Shown here: positions 10,922 to 19,203 of the stretch, piece after piece
Position numbering within the stretch: the stretch's first letter is position 1
Layout: every line of letters begins with the position of its first letter
Assembly (NCBI GenBank): GCA_947624975.1
Contig: CANQMP010000005.1
Location: 1 to 64,000, forward strand
Length of the DNA: 64,000 nucleotides
Source: Candidatus Gastranaerophilales bacterium
Lineage (GTDB): Bacteria > Cyanobacteriota > Vampirovibrionia > Gastranaerophilales > Gastranaerophilaceae
Direction: 5' to 3'
Program-made: the position numbers and the translations under genes
Notes under the pieces: generated by a model
What the model was told of the DNA's origin: nothing
Databases searched by the model: none
The model's input: the letters and a program-made list of their open reading frames with translations, nothing else

Positions 10922-11863
10922 ATGGAAAAACTTAATTTTGACACAATTATTCTTGGCGGCGGCCCTGCGGGACTTTCTGCCGCTATCTATGCAAGCAGAG
11001 GTGCGGTTTCAACCGCAATTATTGATTTAAATATGCTCGGCGGTCAGCCATCAAACTATTTGGAACTTGAAAATTATCCGGGATTTCCGCTTGTCGGAGG
11101 TTACGATTTGATGGAAAAGTTTGAGGAGCATGCAGATAAATTCGGGGTTCAGAAATTCCCCATGCAGGAAATTCAAAGCATTGATTTGAAATCAAAAAAA
11201 ATTCTGACGAATGATTATGAATTTCAGGCAAAAACAATTATTATTGCTACCGGTGCTCAGCCGATGAAGTTAGGTGTTCCGGGTGAAAAAGAGTTTGTGG
11301 GACGAGGCGTTAGCTATTGTGCCGTTTGTGACGGGGCTTTTTATAAAGATAAAGTCGTTGCGGTTGTGGGCGGAGGCAACTCTGCGGTCGAAGAAGCAAT
11401 GTATTTAACTAAGTTCGCCTCTAAGGTTTATTTAATCCACAGACGAAACGAGCTTAGAGCTGATAAAATCGTTCAGGAACGGGCATTCAAAAATGAAAAA
11501 ATTGAATTCATCTGGGATTCCGTTGTAAAAGAAATAAAGGGCGATAATCTTGTCAACACGCTGGTTTTGGAAAATGTGAAATCGAAAGAGCTTTCTAATC
11601 TTCAGGTTAACGGGGTTTTCCCGTACATCGGTATTACTCCGAATGTCGATAACATATCGGGTCAGTTAGAGCAGGATGCGGCAGGTTTTATTATTACTGA
11701 TGAAACCATGTCGACTTCGCTTGAAGGCGTTTTTGCTGCGGGTGATGTCCGTAAAACTCCTTTGCGGCAAGTTATTACGGCTGCATCGGACGGGGCCGTT
11801 AGTGCTGTGTATGCGGTTAAATATGTTGAAACGCATAAAGAAGCGGTTAAATCTGCGGTTTAA
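10922..11863 (+). CDS. trxB: thioredoxin reductase
   Basis: GGGPAGLSAAIYASRG, CAVCDGAFYKDK, AAGDVR motifs. Confidence 0.96.
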   Translation: MEKLNFDTIILGGGPAGLSAAIYASRGAVSTAIIDLNMLGGQPSNYLELENYPGFPLVGGYDLMEKFEEHADKFGVQKFPMQEIQSIDLKSKKILTNDYEFQAKTIIIATGAQPMKLGVPGEKEFVGRGVSYCAVCDGAFYKDKVVAVVGGGNSAVEEAMYLTKFASKVYLIHRRNELRADKIVQERAFKNEKIEFIWDSVVKEIKGDNLVNTLVLENVKSKELSNLQVNGVFPYIGITPNVDNISGQLEQDAAGFIITDETMSTSLEGVFAAGDVRKTPLRQVITAASDGAVSAVYAVKYVETHKEAVKSAV

Positions 11864-12157
11864 TTTCCTGTCAAATACTCTTTCTGATAAAAAATTCCTT
11901 TCTATAAAAAATTGTTACAAAAATTTACAATTATTTTTGGTGCGAAAACTTAAGTTTTTGCACTTTTTATTTATTATTTTTATGTTTTTTATGCTAATTT
12001 CAAGAAAATTGTTTAAAATCTCTCTATTTTTAATAAAAAATGCAAAAAACCGTCTTAATATATCCTTAACATTTTAGTCAAATCAGGCAATTTTTTTCTT
12101 TCACCGCTTTTATTATAAATATGTCATTGTTATAATAAGTGTAGACCAGACAATATT

Positions 12158-13771
12158 ATGATTGAACGAATTAGTGTAGATACAAAAGATACCCCAAAGG
12201 GGACAGTTATGCGCCAAAATCCCGCATTTCAGGGTTTGGGCGATGCTGCCGTGAAGCTTATACAACAATGCGAACGTCAGCCGATGGTTAATGTCAGCGT
12301 GCTTGATTTGTCCACCGCTATTGTTCCGCGTTCTATCGTTGAAACTTGTGCAGGCTCTAAAAAGAAAGACGAAAACGGTAACGACATAAGAGAATTTAAC
12401 GTTTATGCGGGCATGGAAGCTTTCAGACGTGAATCTTCGGGGTTAATCGTTAACTGTCTGATTCCGAGTTTCATTGTCATGGGTGCGGCTTCAATTCTGC
12501 AAAAACCGATTATGAAAGGTTTTGGTAAAGCAAATATTGCTAACCTCTGGGCAAACGAAGAATCTTTGAAAATTGTTCCGAACTACCTGATTAATGCGTC
12601 GGGCAAAGGTTCGCAAAAACTTGAAAATGCAATAAAAGCTTTCTTGAATGATTTGTCAGGTGTTGACGGAGAGGCACATAAAGCGTTCAAAGATTGCAAA
12701 CGCGTACAAATTGGGGCAAAACAGATTGCAAAATCCACAATGTTGAAAAACCCGAAAAAACTTTTCAATAAGGGTTACGAAACAATAATAAAAGCTTCTC
12801 GCATGTCTGAAAACCTCATGTTAAAAGACAGAAAAGGTTATCTGTCCAAAAACTTGAAAGGCTATTTGGAAGATTTTGTAAATATTCACAAAGCATTTGA
12901 AAAAGAAGGAATAAAAACCTCCGAACAGGCATCAAAATACGTATCTAAAGCGATAAAACTTGTTAACGCAAAGAGTATTGCAGGTTTAGGAGTTATTATT
13001 CCGCTTGCGATATCCATGCAGCCTATTAACAGATGGATTACACGTAAAATGTCAGGAAAAACAGGTGCTCCGATTTATAACGATTTCGCGGACAGAAAGG
13101 AAGATAAAGTTCTTTCACCGAAAGAAAAACGTGAACTTCTAGCGCAAAAATTCATCTCAATCGGCTCAATGCTTGGTGTTACCGGCTTGTCAATGTTTAT
13201 GGACAGACCTGTTTTGAAAAATATTTTTCAATTCAAGGGACTTTTCCCGACAATGGATCAGGCAAGAATTATCTCAACGGCTACATTTGCAAGTCGTATG
13301 GCAGCATCCGAGGACAGAAACGAACTCAGAGAGGCTACCGTCAGAGATATAGCTACATTCTCAAGTTTCTACTTCTTAGGTGATTACGTTGCAAAAGGTA
13401 TCGCAACACTGATACAGAAGTTCAAAAAAGATGTACATTTAATCAATACTCTGCAAGAATGCAAAAAGAACGCTAATCCGATAGAAAAATTCTGGCATTG
13501 GGCAAAACATACCGCTCTTAAATCTTCCGATGAACTTTTGAACGTAAGAGATAAACGTTTCAGAACTTTGTGCCAGATAGGCAATATGGCGTTCTCGCTG
13601 TTGGCATTGGGCGTGTTTATCCCGCTTTATACAAGAACTCAAACAAACAAAAAGCATGCGGCAGAACTTGCACGTACAAAATCACAAGAAAATACCCCCC
13701 AAGCCGGAGATGATTTCACAAAATCATTTATTAAAGGCAAAACGGCCTTCAGCTCATTTTTAACCCCCTAG
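12158..13771 (+). CDS. large lineage-type protein of unknown function (paralog 1 of tandem pair)
   Basis: Shares VPRSIVETC/GMEAFRRESSG, SIAGLG..MQPIN, FKGLFPTMDQ, ASRMAASEDRNELREATVRD with the next ORF. Confidence 0.8.
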   Translation: MIERISVDTKDTPKGTVMRQNPAFQGLGDAAVKLIQQCERQPMVNVSVLDLSTAIVPRSIVETCAGSKKKDENGNDIREFNVYAGMEAFRRESSGLIVNCLIPSFIVMGAASILQKPIMKGFGKANIANLWANEESLKIVPNYLINASGKGSQKLENAIKAFLNDLSGVDGEAHKAFKDCKRVQIGAKQIAKSTMLKNPKKLFNKGYETIIKASRMSENLMLKDRKGYLSKNLKGYLEDFVNIHKAFEKEGIKTSEQASKYVSKAIKLVNAKSIAGLGVIIPLAISMQPINRWITRKMSGKTGAPIYNDFADRKEDKVLSPKEKRELLAQKFISIGSMLGVTGLSMFMDRPVLKNIFQFKGLFPTMDQARIISTATFASRMAASEDRNELREATVRDIATFSSFYFLGDYVAKGIATLIQKFKKDVHLINTLQECKKNANPIEKFWHWAKHTALKSSDELLNVRDKRFRTLCQIGNMAFSLLALGVFIPLYTRTQTNKKHAAELARTKSQENTPQAGDDFTKSFIKGKTAFSSFLTP

Positions 13772-13779
13772 GAGAAATT

Positions 13780-15351
13780 ATGAAAATACAGCCGATTATC
13801 CCACAATTAAACAACAACAACCAAACCCCGCAATTTACGGGCGGATTTGATGCGTTTACATCCGTATTGCGTTTTTTGGATACAAATCAGGCATGGGGTG
13901 CTAATTCGGTTGACTTGTGTTCGATGGTTATACCGAGAACGACTATTGATTTTGTTAACAGAGGCCCTGACGCAGGTTTGGAAACCGGCCGCCGTGAGTC
14001 TATGGGAACTTTCAACCATTCAATGGTCGGAGTTTACGGTTCTGTTGCAGGTTTTGCTCTGGCTCACATGCTTAATAAAAACTTCGGAATAAAGGCTCAT
14101 AAGATTTTTGCGGATAATGAGGCGTTTGAATTCATCGCTAATTCTTATAAAAACAATGCAGACGTAAACTATGAAAAACATTTTAAAAATATTTTCAAAA
14201 ATCTTGAAACCATGGTTGACGGCGAAGTTAAACATATTGCCGAAAAAGACGTTAATACTCTCGCCTCTAAGTTTAATCTCGCAATGGTTAATAATCAGGC
14301 ACCAGAGTTTATTAATAAAGAACTTTTAAAATATACAAAATCTGTTATCACTCAATCTGCCGGTTCAGAAAACAATTTCAAATTTTCGGGTTCAAAAAAT
14401 ACCTTCTCGCTTGAAAACGGAATAAAAAGTATCTACAACGTTACGAAAGCGGCGATTTTGAAAGATGAAAAAGGTATTTCTACCGATGAATTTATAAGAT
14501 ATATGAAACGCTTTAATATCAAGCGTTCGGTTGCGGGACTTGCGATAGCGGCAGGAATCGGTATGTCTACTCAGCCGATTAATATGTATTTAACAAAGAA
14601 GAAAACGGGAAGCGACGGATTTGTCGGCGTTGAAGGACGTAAAAAAGATACATCGAAAGGATTTTTCTTTAAGAAAGTTCTTAGTGCTTCGGCATTTGCC
14701 CTCATGGCACTTTCGACGATTACGACAAAACCGTCTAAACTCTTGAATAAAATCCAATTCCAGGGGCTTTTCCCGACGATTTCGCAGTTAAAGCTTGTTT
14801 ACGGTTTAACGATCGCTTCTCGTCTGCTTTCAGCTCGTGACAAAGACGAACTTCGAGAATCCACGGTTAAAGATACTTTAGGATTTTTGAACCTTCTTGT
14901 CCTCGGAACACTTGTTACTAAAGGTGTTGCAAGATGCTTTAACAAGTCTTTAATTAATGTTGCAAAAGAAGATTCAAAAAACTTCTTTAAATGGCTTACA
15001 AAATCATCTCTGAAAACTCGTGATGAAGTTTTGTATACGGCACTGAAAGAAAAAGGCATTTCAACCGTTAAGGACGGAAAGCTGATGAAGTTTAGCGAAC
15101 TTGTGAAATTAGCCGATAAGGATACCAAAGCAAAACTCAGAGCCTTGAACATTTCTCAAATTGCAGGTTATTTGTATTCGGCACTTGTTCTCGGTATCGG
15201 TGTACCCAAGCTTAACATCTGGATGACAAATAAATCGGAAGCCAAACGCAAAGCACTTCTTGAAGCACAAAAAGGAAAGCCTGACGGAAATAACACTTTT
15301 ACCCAAATGCTTAAACCCGAAAATCTTGAGTTTCTCAGCAGGGCAATGTAA
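13780..15351 (+). CDS. large lineage-type protein of unknown function (paralog 2 of tandem pair)
   Basis: IPRTTIDFV/GLETGRRESMG, SVAGLA..TQPIN, FQGLFPTISQ, ASRLLSARDKDELRESTVKD; 8 nt after previous stop with SD GGAGAA. Confidence 0.8.
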   Translation: MKIQPIIPQLNNNNQTPQFTGGFDAFTSVLRFLDTNQAWGANSVDLCSMVIPRTTIDFVNRGPDAGLETGRRESMGTFNHSMVGVYGSVAGFALAHMLNKNFGIKAHKIFADNEAFEFIANSYKNNADVNYEKHFKNIFKNLETMVDGEVKHIAEKDVNTLASKFNLAMVNNQAPEFINKELLKYTKSVITQSAGSENNFKFSGSKNTFSLENGIKSIYNVTKAAILKDEKGISTDEFIRYMKRFNIKRSVAGLAIAAGIGMSTQPINMYLTKKKTGSDGFVGVEGRKKDTSKGFFFKKVLSASAFALMALSTITTKPSKLLNKIQFQGLFPTISQLKLVYGLTIASRLLSARDKDELRESTVKDTLGFLNLLVLGTLVTKGVARCFNKSLINVAKEDSKNFFKWLTKSSLKTRDEVLYTALKEKGISTVKDGKLMKFSELVKLADKDTKAKLRALNISQIAGYLYSALVLGIGVPKLNIWMTNKSEAKRKALLEAQKGKPDGNNTFTQMLKPENLEFLSRAM

Positions 15352-16114
15352 ATATCTTTTCGGTGTTAGCTTCCGTAGCTTCAATTATTTCTTCAACGCT
15401 TGTTTCGCGTAAATCAGCTATTTCCTGAGCAATACATTTGAGATAAGCAGGCATGTTTGCGTTTCCTTTGAACGGTTGCGGCGTTTGGAACGGAGTATCC
15501 GTTTCAATTAAAAGTCTGTCAAGCGGAACCATTTTTGCGACTTCTTTCACTTTAACCGTATTTTTAAATGTAACCATTCCGCTAATAGACAAATACCAGC
15601 CTTGCTTCAGACATTCTTTTGCGAATTCGGGACTGCCTGAGAAAGAGTGCAGCACAACTTTTGAATCTTTGTTATATTTTTTAAGAATATCAAAAGTGTC
15701 CTGATGCGCCTCTCTGTCATGTATACACATCGGCAAATTAAGCCGATTTGCAAGTTCTATTTGTTTTATAAATACTTCTTTTTGAACATCAATAAACTTT
15801 TTGTCCCAGTAATAATCTAATCCGATTTCGCCGATTCCGACAACTTTCTTTTCTTTTGAGTATGCGATAATCTTTTTTTCGATATAATCAGACCAGTTAC
15901 GAGCTTCGGTCGGGTGAATTCCCAAAAGAGCGTATACATTGTCATATGTGTCAGTAATTTCCATAACTTCTTCAATGTCTTGCGGACAAGAGCATGGATG
16001 AATAATTTTCCGTACGCCTGCTGCTTTGGCGTCGTTGACGACATCGTCGAGTTTAATACCTCTTATTTCATTTAGGTGAGCATGTGAATCTATCATAATT
16101 TGATTATACCACAA
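15335..16114 (-). CDS. tatD: TatD family metal-dependent hydrolase/DNase
   Basis: MIDSHAHLNE, GIHPTEA, IGEIGLDYYWDKK, IHDREAH, LLIETDTPF. Confidence 0.94.
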   Translation of the reverse strand: MWYNQIMIDSHAHLNEIRGIKLDDVVNDAKAAGVRKIIHPCSCPQDIEEVMEITDTYDNVYALLGIHPTEARNWSDYIEKKIIAYSKEKKVVGIGEIGLDYYWDKKFIDVQKEVFIKQIELANRLNLPMCIHDREAHQDTFDILKKYNKDSKVVLHSFSGSPEFAKECLKQGWYLSISGMVTFKNTVKVKEVAKMVPLDRLLIETDTPFQTPQPFKGNANMPAYLKCIAQEIADLRETSVEEIIEATEANTEKIFTLPC

Positions 16115-16137
16115 GATAGTGATATAATCATGATATC

Positions 16138-16860
16138 ATGTTAAAAATTTCTGTCGGACATCTTTATCCAAAACTATTAAATTTATACGGTGATATGGGA
16201 AACGTGATAACCCTTGAAAGACGGTGCGTTTGGCGTGGTATCGAATTTGAATATAACGAGATAAATTCTGGCGACAAAATCGGACGGCATGACTTTTATT
16301 TTATAGGAGGCGGTCAAGATAAGCAGCAGCAGGATGTTTCAGTCGAACTTTACAAAAGTAAACAATTTTTATGTGACGAACGTGATCGAGGCGCGGTTTT
16401 TTTGGGGATTTGCGGAGGATATCAGTTGTTCGGACATTATTATCAACCGTTTGACGGGGATAAACTCTTGGGAATAAGCTTGATGGACGCTTATACCGTT
16501 GCGGGAAAGAAAAGATTTATCGGTAACGTGACCGTTGAAACTGATTTTCTTACCCCTAAAACGCTTGTGGGATTTGAAAATCACAGCGGATTAACCTATT
16601 TGCAGGGAGAAACAAAACCTTTAGGAAGAAATATTGTCGGAAACGGCAATAACGGTCGGGATTTTGAGGAAGGCGGAAGGTTTAAGAATGTATTCGGAAC
16701 ATATTTACATGGCTCGCTTTTACCTAAAAACCCTCATTTTGCGGATTATTTGATTAAACTTGCATTGAAAACCCGTTATGGTGAAGGTATTGAGTTGAAT
16801 AAACTTGATGATGAAATTGAATTAAAGGCGCATAATTCATTGGTCGGAAAGGCTTATTGA
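16138..16860 (+). CDS. gatD: GatD-like type 1 glutamine amidotransferase (lipid II isoglutaminyl synthase subunit)
   Basis: LYPKLLNLYGDMGNVITLERR, GGGQDKQQ, GICGGYQLFG, GTYLHGSLLPKNP. Confidence 0.85.
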   Translation: MLKISVGHLYPKLLNLYGDMGNVITLERRCVWRGIEFEYNEINSGDKIGRHDFYFIGGGQDKQQQDVSVELYKSKQFLCDERDRGAVFLGICGGYQLFGHYYQPFDGDKLLGISLMDAYTVAGKKRFIGNVTVETDFLTPKTLVGFENHSGLTYLQGETKPLGRNIVGNGNNGRDFEEGGRFKNVFGTYLHGSLLPKNPHFADYLIKLALKTRYGEGIELNKLDDEIELKAHNSLVGKAY

Positions 16861-17267
16861 TGAATTTGTGGTTTAAAATTCCTGATAAAATAAGGTTTTT
16901 AATAGTCGGCGGTTATAACGCGCTTTTTTCATATCTTATTTTTGCTTTAGCCTTGCATATTGCGGGAAATGAGCATTATCAACTTTGTGTCGCATTGCAG
17001 TGGATTATTTCATCGGTGTTTTCGTTTACTCTGCAAAAGTTGCTTGTGTTTTGTACAAAAGGAAATTGGGTTCGTGAATATTTAAAATGTTGTACGACCT
17101 GGGCGGTAAGTTATTTGTTTAACGTTATTATACTTGAATTTATGGTGCGATATGTAAGTAAGAATGTTTATATCGGGCAATTTGTGTCTTTGGTAATTGT
17201 TTCGATACTGACTTATGTGTTGTTTAAGTATTTTGCATTCAGACAGGGACGTAATTCGGTTGATTAG
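16857..17267 (+). CDS. GtrA-like small multispanning membrane protein
   Basis: IRFLIVGGYNALFSYLIFALALH and C-terminal KYFAFR; four hydrophobic segments. Confidence 0.8.
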   Translation: MMNLWFKIPDKIRFLIVGGYNALFSYLIFALALHIAGNEHYQLCVALQWIISSVFSFTLQKLLVFCTKGNWVREYLKCCTTWAVSYLFNVIILEFMVRYVSKNVYIGQFVSLVIVSILTYVLFKYFAFRQGRNSVD

Positions 17268-17274
17268 AAGGGGA

Positions 17275-17515
17275 TAATGGCGGGTTGAATATGGGTGAGA
17301 AATGGCAGACTGAGTCAGTACGGAATCTTTAAGTGAAAAGTGAGAAGACCGTATCGGCACTACGTGCAAAATTATAGGCTGGTGCATTCGCTCGCAATGA
17401 CAGTCTTACTCCCTCCCCTAATGGGGAGGGTAGGGGTGGGGTGCAATTATTTTGGTGCTTTAGCACCCGAAAAGGTCTTCTCACTTCTCACCTTTCACTT
17501 TTTAAATTTTTGTTA
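17275..17515. repeat. mosaic intergenic repeat island C
   Basis: GTGAGAAATGGCAGACTGAGTCAGTACG, GTGAAAAGTGAGAAG, CTCGCAATGACAG, CTCCCTCCCCTAATGGGGAGGG. Confidence 0.8.
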
Positions 17516-17548
17516 ACATTTTTTAAAAAATTTCCATTTCCCCCCCCC

Positions 17549-17577
17549 TTGCATTTTTTTTGAAAATCGTTTATAAT
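17549..17577 (+). promoter_or_regulatory. sigma70-like promoter of phase-variable pseudopilin copy 1
   Basis: TTGCAT-17 nt-TATAAT, preceded by a 9-C run abutting the -35. Confidence 0.75.
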
Positions 17578-17609
17578 GAGAATGTATAGAAAAACGAAAG
17601 GAAAAAACT

Positions 17610-18585
17610 ATGAAGAAGATGACTATTAGTGCATTAAACCCATCGGGGGGGGGGGGCATTCCTTTGTGGTAAGGCTTTTGGGCAAATCAAGACATTAGTT
17701 TTTAAAAAGAAAAAATTTTCAAAACTTTTTTGGGTTGAGGAAAATGCCCTCATTCAAGAACCCGTCGCAACTAACCTTTTCAAAAAGATAGGAAACAAAT
17801 ATATTCCTTTTCTTGAAAAGGGGATATTTGAACATGGCAAACCTAAAAAAGTTGCCTTCACTTTAGCAGAAGTTTTAATTACTCTTGGCATAATCGGAGT
17901 TGTGGCGGCTTTGACAATTCCGACATTGATTAGCAAATATCAAAAAATGGTTTTTGTTACTAAAGCCAAACAAATATATAGTATTTTGTCCAATGCTTTA
18001 GTAACTTCTGTTGCTGAAAACGGACCTATGAGTGATTGGGTTTACGGTAGTGATAAAGAAAAATATAGTACAGATACGGAAAACGATTTAACATATATTG
18101 TTAATACCTATTTCAAACCTTATTTTAAAGTAGCGGAAGACATCGGGTATGATAAAGATATTGGTAATCGCTATTCTCTTTTACTGAATAATGGTATGAC
18201 TTTGACTTTTTCGTTAGACGGAAGTACAAACCCTATTACGAAAAAGTATCAATATCATGCTATATGGATTTTGGTTAGCAATAATAGAAATGCCACTTAT
18301 TTCACAGACAAAAGTCATGACTATTCAAGACATGACATGATGTTTGCTGTAGTCAAACCCACTATCAGTAAAAATTATAATAATGCTGTTTATCCTTTTG
18401 CATACTTCGATTCAGATAATTCTGCTTCGGCGTCGTATAGTTATACTAAAATCAAAAGCCGTGATGAACTGATAAATGGTAAGAAATATGGATGTAATAA
18501 AAATATAGATAAAAACAAAAGAGTAAATTGTACTGCATTAATGATGTGGGATGGCTGGCAGATAAAAGACGATTATCCATGGTAA
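17610..18585 (+). CDS. type IV pilin-like pseudopilin, leader separated from body by G12 frameshift (phase OFF as assembled)
   Basis: ATG at 17610 MKKMTISALNPSGGGG; with G14 (or G11) the frame is open into VAFTLAEVLITLGIIGVVAALTIPTLI...DGWQIKDDYPW; track ORF 17902-18585 is the body only. Confidence 0.8.
17645..17656 (+). repeat. intragenic poly-G tract (G12)
   Basis: Directly counted CATC-G12-CATTCC. Confidence 0.9.
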
Positions 18586-18613
18586 ATTTTCATGATCTTT
18601 TTCATAACAATAA

Positions 18614-18644
18614 TAAAAAAGTCGGGTTGAAACCCGACTTTTTG
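18614..18644 (+). terminator. rho-independent terminator after pseudopilin copy 1
   Basis: AAAAAAGTCGGGTTGAAACCCGACTTTTTG. Confidence 0.9.
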
Positions 18645-18649
18645 TTGTA

Positions 18650-19150
18650 TAACTCACTCCTATCCCCTACCTTGAGAAAAGGGAGGAAGTAAAACTGTCA
18701 TTGCGACGAATGCCTCAGCTTATTTGTTGCTCTAATTGCCGATTTATTAGACCCCTCACCCGAATTTCTAAGTTCACTGCGTTCACTAAGAAATTCTTCC
18801 CTCTCCCGCAGGGGGCGAGGGGGGGGTGTGCAAGAGGTGAGGGAATTTATATTTTTTTCCGCACGAAGTACTGTAAAGGTCTGCTTGGTTGCTCGCGTTT
18901 AACGGGTCTACGGTTGACGTCTGCAATGACTTCGTCATTTCGATGTCAAGCCTCGCCCTCAGCTCGCAATCCGCTTTTCACTTTTCACTTCTCACCCATT
19001 TAAACCCACCCCTCCCCCCTCCCTTGCACAGGGAGGGGAAAAACAGCACCCCACCCCATCCCTCACCGTCTGGGGAGGGAGCTATTTTCCGCACGAAGTG
19101 CCGTAATGAACCTCTCACTTTTCACCTCTCACTTCTCACTTTTTAAAGTT
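18650..19150. repeat. mosaic intergenic repeat island D
   Basis: 18800-18998 is a near-identical direct repeat of 5731-5935; 18750-18850 is an inverted copy of about 34335-34442. Confidence 0.88.
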
Positions 19151-19203
19151 TGCGTATTATTTTTTTTTTTGTTAGAATTGTCAGGGAAAAGGAATAAAGA
19201 AAT

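Noticed and set aside
17645-17656. Poly-G runs as a pure sequencing artefact
   Set aside because: The two internal tracts are flanked on both sides by homologous unique sequence and sit at the same codon; exact lengths may still be unreliable, and the edge tract at 1-16 remains open to the artefact explanation.
17610-17669. Leader ORFs as stand-alone attenuator peptides (both copies read MKKM-IS--NPSGGGGIPL in the assembled phase)
   Set aside because: Noted as a real alternative, but long open frames through both divergent leaders into the pilin helix at n = 2 mod 3 are better explained by gated translation; not excluded.
18701-19146. ORFs 18701-19003 and 18889-19146
   Set aside because: Repeat island D translations; same peptide strings appear in island A.
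5484-19150. Repeat islands as CRISPR arrays
   Set aside because: No regular repeat-spacer periodicity and no cas genes; modules vary in order, orientation and spacing.
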